A DNA stretch of 55,422 bases from CAYQVO01 sp964421085 (GCA_964421085.1 CAYQVO010000022.1:1-55422), one strand, 5' to 3'. Counted from the stretch's first letter, positions 34,012 to 43,552 are shown. A program made the numbers and translations. The notes: generated from the sequence alone by a model not told the origin.

Positions 34012-34356
34012 ATGATGCGAATAGTATTCCGTTATACTTTACCAGGCATTCTCCTGGCCGTCCCTGCTGTATACGCCGATGCCCCGGTAATGGCAAACCC
34101 CTGCCCTTTCAACTGTGCATCGGCTGGAATCCCAGTCGAGCACTGCCGTAACTGGAGAGAAGGCAGCACCTGCTTTGTGCAGGATCTGCGCAATGACCCC
34201 GATTATTCCGCCCGAGGACGGTTCGACCCGGACAGTCAACGGGGAGATTATCATGATCGCGGATACGGCAGAGGCCATGGGCCGACCGACGAGCGGCGAC
34301 AGCCGAGCGTCGGCGACAGTGTCGGCGATGCAATTGACCGGGCGATAGACAGATAA
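34012..34356 (+). CDS. Small secreted protein with four-cysteine motif (B)
   Basis: A 114-residue exported protein; signal peptide residues 1-22 (PGILLAVPAVYA). The motif C31-PFN-C35-ASA-GIP-VEH-C45-RN-W...C54 mirrors its divergent neighbour. The rest is polar and Gly/Asp/Arg-rich (GDYHDRGYGRGHG) and ends with an amphipathic helix (SVGDAIDRAIDR), probably disordered otherwise. GGAGG with seven-base spacing supports the start at 34012. The two genes share a 95-base divergent promoter region and may be co-regulated paralogs. Function is unknown. Confidence 0.65.
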   Translation: MMRIVFRYTLPGILLAVPAVYADAPVMANPCPFNCASAGIPVEHCRNWREGSTCFVQDLRNDPDYSARGRFDPDSQRGDYHDRGYGRGHGPTDERRQPSVGDSVGDAIDRAIDR

Positions 34357-34362
34357 CCACGG

Positions 34363-34383
34363 GCCGCGGTGTTCGGCCGCGGC
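34363..34383. terminator. GC-rich hairpin between convergent genes
   Basis: A perfect 7-bp stem GCCGCGG/CCGCGGC with a 7-base loop, lying between the stop codons of the secreted protein and typA. No T tract on either side, so termination function is uncertain. Confidence 0.35.
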
Positions 34384-34384
34384 G

Positions 34385-36202
34385 CTACCTCCTGTCAGCC
34401 GCCAGAATTTTTTTTCTCAACCTGATCGACTTCGGAGTAATCTCGACAAGCTCATCGTCTCTAATAAACTCGATGGCGCTTTCCAGCGACATCGGCACCA
34501 CCGGCGTGAGAATTACATTCTCGTCTTTCCCCGCTGCCCGGATATTCGTGAGTTTTTTCGTTTTGCAGGGGTTCACATTCAAGTCGTTATCACGGTTATG
34601 CTCGCCGACAATCATGCCTTCGTAAACAGGATCTCCGGGGACGACAAAAATCCGCCCCCGCGGCTCGAGATGGAAAACCGCATAGGCCACCGTTTCCCCT
34701 TCCCTGTCCGAGACAAGCGAACCGGAAAGCCGCTTTGGAAAATCGCCGCGGTACTCCTCATAACCACTGAGAATTGAGTTCATCAGTCCTGTTCCGCGCG
34801 TGTCTGTGAGGAACTCATTGCGATACCCGATAAGCCCCCGCGATGGAATAGAGAAATCGGCCCGTATTCTCCCCGTCCCGTGATTAATCAGGCTGATCAT
34901 CCGTCCCTTTCTGAACGCAAGCTTCTGCGTTATCGCTCCAAGAAACTGCTCCTCACAGTCAATGAGCAGATGCTCGACAGGTTCGAGTGTTTTTCCGTTT
35001 TTCCTGCGGAGAATAACCTCCGGACGGCCGACACTGAGCTCGTACCCTTCACGCCGCATGGTTTCGATAAGTATCGCCATCTGAAACTCGCCGCGGCCCT
35101 TAACGATGAACGTGTCCGAATCCGAAGAGTCCTCAACGCGAAGCGCCACATTGTACAACGCCTCCTTCAGAAGCCGCTCCCTCAGCCTCTGTGACTGCAC
35201 ATAGCGGCCTTCGCGGCCGGAAAAAGGCGAGCTGTTTATCGTGAACTTCATCGAAATCGTCGGTTCGTCGACAACGACTCGTTTCAGCGCCTTTGGCGCG
35301 TCTGCTGTGCAGATGGTATCGCCTATCTGAACGTCTTCGACGCCCGAGAGTATGACTATATCGCCCGGGATCGTCTCTTCAATCTCTTTATAAGCGACAC
35401 CTTCGTATACCTGAAGTTTGGTGACACGGAGCGGAACAACGTCGCCGCCCTCTCTCATGCACGCAAGCTTTTGGTTCTGTTTTGCCGTTCCTTCCACTAC
35501 GCGGCCGACAGCAAGCCGCCCCAGATAATCTGAGTACGATATATTCAGGACCTGCATCTGGAAGGGTTCGCCCGGATGGTATACCGGCGCCGGAATTTCT
35601 TCGAGAATTGTGTCGAAAAGAACCTCAAGGCTCCCACCCTCCTCCTGGAGAGTCCGCTTGACAACCCCTTCGCGGCCTATCGCGTAGAGAACCGGAAATT
35701 CGATCTGACCTTCCGTCGCGTCGAGATCGATGAAGAGGTCATAGATTTCATTCAGGACTTCCGCAGGCNNNNNNNNNNTCGCGTCCTTCCGGTCGATCTT
35801 GTTGATAACCACTATTATCCTGAGCTTTGCCTGAAGAGCTTTGCTGAGAACGAATCTCGTCTGCGGCAGGGGGCCTTCCGACGAATCCACGAGCAGAACA
35901 GCTCCCTGGGCCATCATGAGCGCGCGTTCAACTTCGCCTCCGAAATCGGCGTGACCAGGCGTATCGATAATATTGATCTTTGTATCCCGCCATTTTATCG
36001 AGCAGTTCTTCGCGGAAATGGTGATGCCTCTTTCACGCTCGAGATCCATGTTGTCCATGATGCGCTCGCCGACGTCCTGATTCGCCCTGAAAAGCCCGCT
36101 CTGGCGGAACATGTGGTCTACGAGCGTCGTCTTTCCGTGATCGACATGAGCGATGATTGCAATATTGCGAAGATGGCTGCTTAAGGCCTTTTGTTTGGTC
36201 AT
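34385..36202 (-). CDS. typA: Ribosome-associated GTPase TypA/BipA
   Basis: A 605-residue translational GTPase involved in ribosome assembly and stress adaptation. The P-loop is IAHVDHGKTTLVDHM, followed by the G2 region RGITISAKN, G3 DTPGHADF and G4 NKID. EF-G-like domains follow, and the C-terminus has the TypA-specific VVPMSLESAIEFIRDDELVE segment. A 10-N gap interrupts the codons after RKDA, where homologs continue R-P-x-E-V, so the true gap is likely much shorter than shown. The start (MTKQKALSSHLRNIAIIAHV) fits the family. It is expressed alone, converging on the secreted protein gene. Confidence 0.96.
   Translation of the reverse strand: MTKQKALSSHLRNIAIIAHVDHGKTTLVDHMFRQSGLFRANQDVGERIMDNMDLERERGITISAKNCSIKWRDTKINIIDTPGHADFGGEVERALMMAQGAVLLVDSSEGPLPQTRFVLSKALQAKLRIIVVINKIDRKDAXXXXPAEVLNEIYDLFIDLDATEGQIEFPVLYAIGREGVVKRTLQEEGGSLEVLFDTILEEIPAPVYHPGEPFQMQVLNISYSDYLGRLAVGRVVEGTAKQNQKLACMREGGDVVPLRVTKLQVYEGVAYKEIEETIPGDIVILSGVEDVQIGDTICTADAPKALKRVVVDEPTISMKFTINSSPFSGREGRYVQSQRLRERLLKEALYNVALRVEDSSDSDTFIVKGRGEFQMAILIETMRREGYELSVGRPEVILRRKNGKTLEPVEHLLIDCEEQFLGAITQKLAFRKGRMISLINHGTGRIRADFSIPSRGLIGYRNEFLTDTRGTGLMNSILSGYEEYRGDFPKRLSGSLVSDREGETVAYAVFHLEPRGRIFVVPGDPVYEGMIVGEHNRDNDLNVNPCKTKKLTNIRAAGKDENVILTPVVPMSLESAIEFIRDDELVEITPKSIRLRKKILAADRR
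35769..35778. other. Scaffold gap (10 N) inside typA
   Basis: A placeholder. Comparison with the conserved TypA sequence suggests only one or a few bases are missing, so it may be a contig overlap join. Confidence 0.95.
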
Positions 36203-36280
36203 TGTTTTCCGGGGGAAAAGAATGCGGGGGGGCTAATATACAGGGTTTCCCGGGCCGCAGTCAAATGGGAGGCGCATGAA

Positions 36281-36336
36281 AAAGAGGTCCTTCGAATCTC
36301 ACAGGAAGATTATCATCGTGAGCCCCGAAGGACCTC
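36281..36336 (-). terminator. Rho-independent terminator of hcp
   Basis: On the minus strand an 11-bp perfect stem (GAGGTCCTTCG/CGAAGGACCTC) is followed by TTTTT, nine bases past the hcp stop codon. The 31-base loop holds a second small stem (CTCAC/GTGAG), giving a branched hairpin. Confidence 0.8.
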
Positions 36337-36344
36337 TCGAAAAA

Positions 36345-37991
36345 TCAAGCAGCCAGCGTCGCTTCTATATCCTCCGCAGCCGCTCCTGTCTGTCTCAACC
36401 CGAACTGCTCGTTCAGGACCCTGCGGACAGACTCCGTCAGAAACGCCGGAAGGGTGGGGCCAAGCCTGATGTTCCTGATCCCCAGATGAAGCAGCGAAAG
36501 AAGCACGCACACCGCTTTCTGCTCGTACCAGGAAATCACAAGAGACAGCGGAAGATCATTTACTCCGCACCCGAGGGCGCCCGCCAGAGATCCCGCAATC
36601 TTTATCGCTGAATAGGCATCGTTGCACTGTCCAAGATCGAGAAGCCTGGGAATTCCGCCGATTGTCCCGAAATCTTCCTTGTTGAAGCGGTACTTGCCGC
36701 ATCCCAGCGTAAGCACCACGCAGTCCTTCGGCACGTTGCAGGCGAAATCCGTGAAGTAGTTTCTTCCCGGTTTTGCCCCGTCACAGCCGCCGATCACGTA
36801 AAAGTGCCGGATCTGTTTCTGATTCACTGCTGCAATCACCGCATCCGCGACTCCAAGCACGCTTCCGTGACCAAAGCCCACGGTTATCTTCTTCTCAGGA
36901 GCGTCGCTGCTGAATCCTTCCTCGGCAAGCGCCGCTTCGATCACAGGATTGAAATCCCTGTTCTCAATGTGCCGGACACCCGGCCATGCGACCAGCCCGC
37001 AGGTAAAGATGCGGTGAATATAGCTGGACCTCGGGGCCTGAATGCAGTTTGTGGTCATGAGAATCGCGCCTGGAAATGCCGCGAACTCAGCGGCCTGATC
37101 CTGCCACGCGCCTCCATAGTTGCCCGCGAGGTGAGGATACTTCTTCAGATTCGGATACCCGTGCGCCGGGAGCATCTCTCCATGAGTATAGATGTTGATC
37201 CCCTTCCCTTCCGTCTGCTGGAGAAGCACCTCGAGGTCTTTCAGGTCGTGCCCGGAGACAAGTATCGCTTTTCCTTTCACCGGAGTGACCCGTACTTCCG
37301 CGGGTGTGGGAACGCCGAATGAGGCCGTATGAGCACCATCAAGCAGTTCAAGAACGCCGAGATTCACCTCTCCGCACCTCAGATTGAGGCCAAGAAGAGT
37401 CTGAATATCCCTGTCTCCGGCGCTCATATATTCAAAGGCCTCGTAAATAAAAGCTGCCGCCTCCGGTCTTCGATACCCGAGAATCTGCGCATGGTGGAGA
37501 TATGCGGCCATTCCTTTGATGCCGTATGTAAGGAGTTCCTCGAGACCCGTGACGTCGGGTCCATCGGTCGAAACTCGTTCGAGGATCGAAACCGCAGAAC
37601 CCTGCCTGATGAGTCCTTCCAGATCTTCCGCAGGAACCCAGGACTGAGTTCCTTTACTCTCCAGCGCCGCGTCGGATCCCGCCTTTTCGAGATATAGCGT
37701 TTCTGCGTCTTTTTTTACCTTATAGGCATGCTGAATCTGTGTTGCGAGTCTCGCCGGATCAAAGTTGACATTGGTAACTGTGGTGAACAGTGCGTCAATT
37801 ACGAAATCATCTATGTCGCTGTTCTCGATTCCTGCCTTTCTCAGACGGCAGGCATACCTGCTGATTCCCTTTACGGCATGGAGCAGAAGATCCTGAAGAG
37901 CGGCTGTTTTCGGGTCTTTTCCGCAGATTCCAAGATAATCGCACCCCGTGCCGCGCGCGGTCTGCTCACACTGGTAACAAAACATTCCCAT
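36345..37991 (-). CDS. hcp: Hydroxylamine reductase (hybrid-cluster protein)
   Basis: A 548-residue Hcp, an iron-sulfur enzyme reducing hydroxylamine or nitric oxide in anaerobes under nitrosative stress. The N-terminal [4Fe-4S] ligands are MFCYQCEQTARGTGCDYLGI plus the next Cys. Later motifs around the hybrid cluster include VIGGCDGAKPGRNYFTDFA, VLTLGCGKYRFN and IPRLLDLGQCNDAYSAIKIA. I placed the start at 37991 (MGMFCYQC) because GGAGG lies seven bases upstream; a GTG at 38009 is less likely. No hcr reductase is adjacent. A kinase gene is divergent, and the shared 167-base region carries a short inverted repeat (TGGCCT-N7-AGGCCA, 38042-38060). Confidence 0.96.
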   Translation of the reverse strand: MGMFCYQCEQTARGTGCDYLGICGKDPKTAALQDLLLHAVKGISRYACRLRKAGIENSDIDDFVIDALFTTVTNVNFDPARLATQIQHAYKVKKDAETLYLEKAGSDAALESKGTQSWVPAEDLEGLIRQGSAVSILERVSTDGPDVTGLEELLTYGIKGMAAYLHHAQILGYRRPEAAAFIYEAFEYMSAGDRDIQTLLGLNLRCGEVNLGVLELLDGAHTASFGVPTPAEVRVTPVKGKAILVSGHDLKDLEVLLQQTEGKGINIYTHGEMLPAHGYPNLKKYPHLAGNYGGAWQDQAAEFAAFPGAILMTTNCIQAPRSSYIHRIFTCGLVAWPGVRHIENRDFNPVIEAALAEEGFSSDAPEKKITVGFGHGSVLGVADAVIAAVNQKQIRHFYVIGGCDGAKPGRNYFTDFACNVPKDCVVLTLGCGKYRFNKEDFGTIGGIPRLLDLGQCNDAYSAIKIAGSLAGALGCGVNDLPLSLVISWYEQKAVCVLLSLLHLGIRNIRLGPTLPAFLTESVRRVLNEQFGLRQTGAAAEDIEATLAA

Positions 37992-38041
37992 TTCGCAACC
38001 TCCTTCCACATCGGTTAAGTCTTAATTTTGTCACATTGTTG

Positions 38042-38060
38042 TGGCCTGGAAACAAGGCCA
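38042..38060. promoter_or_regulatory. Short inverted repeat in the hcp/kinase divergent region
   Basis: TGGCCT and AGGCCA with a 7-base spacer, about 50 bases before the hcp start. It could be an operator, but it does not match a Fnr/HcpR or NsrR consensus that I recognise. Confidence 0.25.
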
Positions 38061-38158
38061 AATCCTTGATGCGGGTCAATTTTGGGAAAAAAAGGCCCGC
38101 TGATCAGTTCAAAAAACCGATCTTTCTGGAATCGCCTTTAAAGTGTAGAGAGAGAAGT

Positions 38159-39739
38159 ATGATACGCCTGCCTGTCCGCACAAAAGTGCTCCTGATTTTC
38201 CTGCTTCTCCTTGCCGCGACCGGTTTTATCAGCCTGAGGATGTTTGCCGAAATGGAAGTGGTAACCCGGCTCGTCAAAAATGTTAATTCCGATTTTGTTG
38301 AGCAGGAAAGGGTTCTGGCAGGCGCGAGGCGGGCTCTCGAGGACTGGAACCGTGAGGTTGACAACTTCCTTCTTGCGTCGACAGAGGAACGCAGGTCGAA
38401 AGCCGATGAGGGAATTTCAGTTTCCTCCGGACGGTTCGAACAGTCTCTTTCGACACTGGAGTCGGGTGCATCTCTCTCGGAATCCGAAAAGAAATCTGTC
38501 CGGGGAATGACCCATGACTGGTCCCGGCTGCAGAGAGTCAAGGAAAGCATTTTTTCGGCCCTGAAAGCCGAAAATAGACCTCTTGCGCGCGAGCTCTACC
38601 TCGAATCTTTTCTTGCGCCGCTTGACGCTCTGGGCCAGGGCCTCGACAGATTTCATATGCAGGTGATGATGCGGCTTGAACAGACGATTCTCGACGCAGA
38701 GGAACGTCATCGCGACGAGGTGAGAAATATTGTTCTTGTGAGTTTCGGCAGCTTCGTTGTCCTCCTTTTTCTTTCGTGGTTGTTCACGGAAAAGTTCGTG
38801 TACCGCGTGAGGAAAATGGCTTCGTTCGCGGCCGGTGTCCAGGGGTGGCTGACGGGAGGAGAAAAGCGGGGAGAGCCGTTTCCTGCTGCAGATCTCGAAG
38901 TGAAATCGAAAGACGAGATGGGCGATCTGGCGGCGGCGTTGACCGGACTCACCACCAGTCTCAAAGGGAACATTGATGAGCGTGAACGTGTTCAGAGATC
39001 GCTCGAAGACAATGTCGACGCGCTGGAAACCATCAATAGAGGTCTCGAGCAGTCATACCAGGAGCTTTCGGGATTCGCTTCAGTCGCCGCGCACGACCTC
39101 AGAACTCCTCTTACTAATCTGTGCACAGCGGTTGATCTGCTCAAAGAGCGCCTTCGCGAACGGTTGGGAGCGGAAGAAAAGGACGTTTTTGAAATTCTGT
39201 CGAGAAACCTCAGGCGGATGAGCGGACAGGTCTCCACACTTTACAGAATGTCGAAGCTCGAAACCGGCACAATGCGTATCGTCCCGGTTGATCTCGACAG
39301 ACTGGTGAGTGACTTGACCAGAGGCGCTTTGAAAGAGTCGCTTGTGGAACACGGCGCTGCTGTCGATATTGAATCTCCTCTCGGGGAAGTCAGAGGAGAT
39401 GAAGGATTTCTCGGGACAGTCGTCCAGAATCTGGTTGAAAATGCGGTGAAGTACAGGAGTCCTGACCGGGATGTCAAAATAGCAATCGTGTCGAAAAGAA
39501 ATTCCAGCGGCGCAGTGCGCGTCAAGGTCATGGATAACGGCAAAGGCATCAAGGAGGAAGATATCCCGAAGCTTTTCAAAATGTTCGCCCGGCTTCATGA
39601 CAGCAGCCGCATCGAGGGACTTGGCGTAGGACTTGCGCACTGCAAACGCCTGATAGAACGTCTCGGCGGCACAATGGGAGTTGAATCCACTTACGGGCTC
39701 GGGTCGACCTTCTGGTTCACAGTCCCCGGCGTCAGCTGA
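38159..39739 (+). CDS. Orphan membrane sensor histidine kinase
   Basis: A 526-residue kinase. Start at 38159 (MIRLPVRTKVLLIFLLLLAA), where the first helix begins, behind AGAGAGAAG. A helical periplasmic sensor (four-helix-bundle-like, residues 35-195) lies between helix 1 and helix 2 (FGSFVVLLFLSWLF, about 205). A HAMP-like linker with DEMGDLAAALTGL is followed by a coiled coil. The phospho-acceptor is His312 in AAHDLRTPLTNL. ATP-binding boxes are NLVENAVKY, DNGKGIKEED and GLGVGLAHCKRL. No response regulator is adjacent. Divergent from hcp, it may sense a related stress; this is only positional. Confidence 0.92.
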   Translation: MIRLPVRTKVLLIFLLLLAATGFISLRMFAEMEVVTRLVKNVNSDFVEQERVLAGARRALEDWNREVDNFLLASTEERRSKADEGISVSSGRFEQSLSTLESGASLSESEKKSVRGMTHDWSRLQRVKESIFSALKAENRPLARELYLESFLAPLDALGQGLDRFHMQVMMRLEQTILDAEERHRDEVRNIVLVSFGSFVVLLFLSWLFTEKFVYRVRKMASFAAGVQGWLTGGEKRGEPFPAADLEVKSKDEMGDLAAALTGLTTSLKGNIDERERVQRSLEDNVDALETINRGLEQSYQELSGFASVAAHDLRTPLTNLCTAVDLLKERLRERLGAEEKDVFEILSRNLRRMSGQVSTLYRMSKLETGTMRIVPVDLDRLVSDLTRGALKESLVEHGAAVDIESPLGEVRGDEGFLGTVVQNLVENAVKYRSPDRDVKIAIVSKRNSSGAVRVKVMDNGKGIKEEDIPKLFKMFARLHDSSRIEGLGVGLAHCKRLIERLGGTMGVESTYGLGSTFWFTVPGVS

Positions 39740-40454
39740 ATCTGTCCCGGAACTTCGCAATCTCATCCGCAATCTGTTTCGCCGTTTTTTTTACATCACG
39801 GGCGGTTGAGTTCTTCTCCATCACAAACTTCGCAGCCGCCACGTAGGGATTTCTCGTCACAGCAGCGCCGGGAATCCGGTCAGGTTCCTTGACTGTTCCA
39901 AACACGGCAAAAGCTTTGTGCGGTTCATCTCCCGCCAGATCGCAGATTCCGACCTGCACATTCATTTTCGTATCCCCGGACCCGAAGCCGGCACCTGCGC
40001 GTTTGATCCGGCTGCCTTCGTCTACTTCCGTGAATACTCCGCGGACAAGCCACCCGTCCCGCGGCAGGCGGTCATTCACGATCACATATCGCTTCGCTTC
40101 AATTCCTTTATCCTGCAGGGCTTCCACGATTCCCGAGGAAAGCGAATCGACAATCTCGCGCGACTTTGCACGGGGATCATTGTCTGCAAGCGGATGGGGA
40201 AGCCGTTCTCCAATCCGCCCAATCCTCTCCCCGAGTCCCCCGGGCAGAACTCCCCGCACTCCTTTCTCACGCTCGAGGTCCCCGGTAAACAGCCGAAAGT
40301 CCGTAACGTAAACAATCCGGGGGGCATGAACGTTCTTTTCGGGAAGGACCTGGCTGTCTTTTACGTCGACTCCTCCCACGACCTTTTTTCCGAATCCGTC
40401 CGAGCAGCCGCTGAATGTAATGAGAAGTACCGCCACTATTCCGAGCAGATACAC
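39732..40454 (-). CDS. DUF4410-like lipoprotein
   Basis: A 240-residue lipoprotein from the GTG at 40454 (behind GGAGGAAGAGG). Signal peptide VYLLGIVAVLLITFSGC with lipidated Cys17. The mature part has a strand/helix pattern with LVRGVFTEVDEGSRIKRAGA and GFGSGDTKMNVQVGICDLAG, which fits the DUF4410 family (RND/outer-membrane-associated lipoproteins of unknown role). It follows glyQS by 16 bases and converges on the kinase gene with an 8-base overlap. The family assignment is from memory. Confidence 0.7.
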   Translation of the reverse strand: MYLLGIVAVLLITFSGCSDGFGKKVVGGVDVKDSQVLPEKNVHAPRIVYVTDFRLFTGDLEREKGVRGVLPGGLGERIGRIGERLPHPLADNDPRAKSREIVDSLSSGIVEALQDKGIEAKRYVIVNDRLPRDGWLVRGVFTEVDEGSRIKRAGAGFGSGDTKMNVQVGICDLAGDEPHKAFAVFGTVKEPDRIPGAAVTRNPYVAAAKFVMEKNSTARDVKKTAKQIADEIAKFRDRFS

Positions 40455-40470
40455 TGTTCCTCTTCCTCCA

Positions 40471-43400
40471 TCAGTCCGCAAAACCCTCGAGCTTCATCAG
40501 GTCCGCAAACGGCGCAAGGATATTCACTATTGCGCTCACAAGTGCAAGCCGATTAGCGCGAAGTTTTTCATCCTCCGCCATCACAAGAACCTTGTCGAAA
40601 TATCGGGTAATGGCGGGAGTAAGCTTTCTTACTTTGGCAAAAGCGGCAGGAAAGTCCTCATCCGCTTTTCCCGCCTGCATAACACCGGAGTATTCAGCCT
40701 GGAGAGACTTCTCTTCGCTCTCCTGAAAAAGCGCCGCTTCAATCGATGCTGCCGGCTTTATTCCCTGTTTCGCCGCATGCGCAATTATCCGTGCGGATCG
40801 AAGATATGCCTGCACTGCAAGCCTCGTTTTCTGAGCGTTCACTGAATCGGAGAGAATATCGCCAAGCTGCTTCACTGTCTCGACCGCACGCGCCGGTCTG
40901 TCAACCGCGCGCTCAAGAACGGCAGCGACGACATCATGCCTGTACCCCTGCTCTCTCAGCATCACTTCGAGACGCTTCTCGATGAAATCAAGGAGACGCG
41001 ACACAGTATCCGCAGGCGCGTCGGGAAATGGAGCGAGCGCCTGAACGAAAGCTTCCGTCATGGAAACATCTATCCCCCGGCCGATAAGGGATGACAGAAG
41101 GTTCAGACCCTCCCGGCGAAGCGCATAAGGATCAGCGCTTCCTGTGGGCTCGACCCCGATCGAAAAAAGCGCGGCAAGTGTATCAAGCCTGTCCGCGACG
41201 CCGAGAAGAAGCCCTTCCGCACCCTCTGCATGCTTTCCTCCGGGTGCTGCCGGAAGGTACTGCTCCTCAATGGCGTCGGCCACTTCCTTTTCCTCTCCGG
41301 ACTCGAGAGCATAAATGGCGCCCATCCGGCCGGCGAGACTTGTCATCTCGGTCACCATCTGAGTGCCAAGGTCGTTTTTCGAAAGCGCAGCTGCCCGGAG
41401 AACCGATTCGCGGTCGACTGAATGAGGCCATTTTTCGAGAAGGCGGCCGACAAGCGATACAAGCCGCACCGACTTGTCGTACATCGAGCCAATCTTCGCG
41501 TGAAAGAGGAGGCGCTTGATCGTCTCCCTGAATTCTTCGAACGGTCTTCGCTTGTCACGGTTGTAAAAGAATTCGGCATCACTGAAACGGGCAGTCGCCA
41601 CTCTCTCATAGCCCTGGCGGACAAGGCCGGGATTTCCGGGCATTCCGTTTGCGACGCCGACAAAGCGCGGCCTTGGATTTCCCTCTGTATCTTTGAGCGC
41701 GAAGCAGCGGATATGCTTTTCGAGAACGGCCACCCGCACAGGGTCGGGAAGGGGCAGGAACCTCTCGTCAAAAGAGCACTCGAATGCGACAGGACACTCG
41801 ACAAGCTGCGTAACTTCATCGAGGATCTTTTCGTTGATTGTCAGTTGGTCGCCGTTTATGGCCGCGATTTTCCGTATCCCCTCTTCAATCGCCGCCCTTC
41901 TTTTCTCAGGATCTATCTCAACGCCGTGTTCTGAAAGAATTCCCCGATATTCCGCGGCATCGGATATCTCCAGGGTCACGGACTTCTCCCACCGGCCCGC
42001 CCTGATGGTCCTTCCGGAAACAACTCCGGCAAACGAAAACGGCACTGCTTCCTTTCCGAAAAGCGCCATAAGCCACCGCAGCGGACGATTGAGGGAGGAT
42101 TTGGCCTGAGCTCCATAAATCGCTGAATCGAGCCACCGCATCGAACTGCCGCATTTCAGCCCCGACAGAAGCTCCACACACACCCCGGCAAGCACTTCTC
42201 CTGCTGATAGACCCGGGACATCGACCACAGCACATGCGCACTCACCGCCGCGGGCGTCGACTCTAAACTCGACCTGCGACGCATCAAGCCCGAATTTTCT
42301 GCAGAAACCTGCAAGAGCTGCAGGATTTTTCGAGCAGACATCGCGCGGCGGTCCCCATATCTCCTTTTTCACGGCATCCTGCTTCGGCTGCACGCTCTCT
42401 ACCGTCACCGAGAGGCGCCTCGGAGTCCCCCCAACGCTGATTTCTCCAAAACTCAGCCTCTCCTTTTCAAGGAGCCCCGGAAGACTCGAGCTGATCTGCT
42501 CAATCAGAACCGGGACCTCACCAGAGGCAAGTTCTTCGAATCCGATTTCAAAAGCAAAGGTTTCTTTCTTTGCGCTCGTAGTGGGAACAACCTTTGCCTC
42601 TTCAATAACAGGAACATCCTTCGGCCTCAGAGGAAAACCCTGTTCCTCGCGCTGCTTGAGGAAAGCTTCCGCAACCTTTCTCGACAGGTCCCGCATCACG
42701 CCGAAATACTTGACGCGCTCGCTCAGACCCACAACCCCCCTGGCGTCGAGAATGTTGAATGTGTGCGAGCAGCGAAGCACAAGATCATGGGCGGGAATGA
42801 CGAGACCCTTTGAAAGGCAGCTTTCGGCTTCTGCCCGGAAGATCTCGATCAGTTCTTCCATCCGCTTTACGTCGGCGGAATTGAAATCGTATTCACAGAA
42901 TTCAATCTCCTGCGTTTTCAGAAGCTGCCCGTACGTCAGCTTCTCGTTCCAGCTGATGTCCCAGATTGTGTTTGCTTCCTGGAGGTACATTGCGATCCGT
43001 TCGAGGCCATATGTCAATTCGCATGCAGGAGGATCGAGTTTCTGCCCCGCCGACTGCTGGAAGTAGGTGTACTGTGTAATCTCCATTCCATCGAGCCACA
43101 CCTCCCATCCGAGTCCCCAGGCGCCGAGAGCCGGGGATTCCCAGTTGTCTTCGACGAAACGCACGTCGTGATCGGTCAGTTTCAGGCCGATAGCTTCGAG
43201 GCTTCCAAGATAAAGATCCTGAACATTTTCCGGCGAAGGCTTCAAAATCACCTGATACTGATGGTGCATCTGAACCCGGTTTGGATTGTCGCCGAAGCGG
43301 CCGTCGTCGGGGCGAAATGACGGCTCAACATAACCGACAGCCCAGGGTTCGGGACCGAGCACACGGAGAACTGTGGCAGGATTTCCTGTTCCTGCTCCCA

Positions 43401-43494
43401 CCATCTCATGATAAGGGTTCCATATAAGGCAGCCGTGACTCCGCCAGTAATTATGTAGACCAAGTATGATGTCTTCGAAGGTTGGTTTCCGCAT
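40471..43494 (-). CDS. glyQS: Fused glycyl-tRNA synthetase alpha-beta
   Basis: A 1007-residue single-chain bacterial-type glycyl-tRNA synthetase. The first 290 residues are the alpha (GlyQ) catalytic subunit: FEDIILGLHNYWRSHGCLIW, FRPDDGRFGDNPNRVQMHHQ and VWLDGMEITQYTYFQQ. After a linker (EEAKVVPTTSAKKET) the beta (GlyS) subunit starts with FAFEIGFEELASGEVPVLIE. It carries the HD-like and anticodon-binding parts to the end (VLVMAEDEKLRANRLALVSA). Fusion of the two genes occurs in only some phyla. It charges tRNA-Gly in the cytoplasm and is translated just before the DUF4410-like lipoprotein. Confidence 0.97.
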   Translation of the reverse strand: MRKPTFEDIILGLHNYWRSHGCLIWNPYHEMVGAGTGNPATVLRVLGPEPWAVGYVEPSFRPDDGRFGDNPNRVQMHHQYQVILKPSPENVQDLYLGSLEAIGLKLTDHDVRFVEDNWESPALGAWGLGWEVWLDGMEITQYTYFQQSAGQKLDPPACELTYGLERIAMYLQEANTIWDISWNEKLTYGQLLKTQEIEFCEYDFNSADVKRMEELIEIFRAEAESCLSKGLVIPAHDLVLRCSHTFNILDARGVVGLSERVKYFGVMRDLSRKVAEAFLKQREEQGFPLRPKDVPVIEEAKVVPTTSAKKETFAFEIGFEELASGEVPVLIEQISSSLPGLLEKERLSFGEISVGGTPRRLSVTVESVQPKQDAVKKEIWGPPRDVCSKNPAALAGFCRKFGLDASQVEFRVDARGGECACAVVDVPGLSAGEVLAGVCVELLSGLKCGSSMRWLDSAIYGAQAKSSLNRPLRWLMALFGKEAVPFSFAGVVSGRTIRAGRWEKSVTLEISDAAEYRGILSEHGVEIDPEKRRAAIEEGIRKIAAINGDQLTINEKILDEVTQLVECPVAFECSFDERFLPLPDPVRVAVLEKHIRCFALKDTEGNPRPRFVGVANGMPGNPGLVRQGYERVATARFSDAEFFYNRDKRRPFEEFRETIKRLLFHAKIGSMYDKSVRLVSLVGRLLEKWPHSVDRESVLRAAALSKNDLGTQMVTEMTSLAGRMGAIYALESGEEKEVADAIEEQYLPAAPGGKHAEGAEGLLLGVADRLDTLAALFSIGVEPTGSADPYALRREGLNLLSSLIGRGIDVSMTEAFVQALAPFPDAPADTVSRLLDFIEKRLEVMLREQGYRHDVVAAVLERAVDRPARAVETVKQLGDILSDSVNAQKTRLAVQAYLRSARIIAHAAKQGIKPAASIEAALFQESEEKSLQAEYSGVMQAGKADEDFPAAFAKVRKLTPAITRYFDKVLVMAEDEKLRANRLALVSAIVNILAPFADLMKLEGFAD

Positions 43495-43533
43495 TGGGGG
43501 ATTGTAGCGGGAAACCAGGGTCAGGGGAATACT

Positions 43534-43552
43534 CGGCCGCGAAGTGCGGCCG
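43534..43552. other. GC-rich hairpin upstream of glyQS
   Basis: A perfect stem CGGCCGC/GCGGCCG with a 5-base loop, between the EF-hand protein stop and the glyQS start. On the minus strand the T tract comes before the stem, so it does not read as a normal terminator for the upstream gene. It could be a leader structure of glyQS. Confidence 0.35.

Noticed and set aside
34241..34356. DGR-like or repeat origin for the Gly/Asp-rich tail of the secreted protein
   Set aside because: It is simple low-complexity sequence with no second copy in the window.
36276..36611. Plus-strand frame across the hcp terminator
   Set aside because: It overlaps the hcp coding end and the hairpin; codons do not look like protein.
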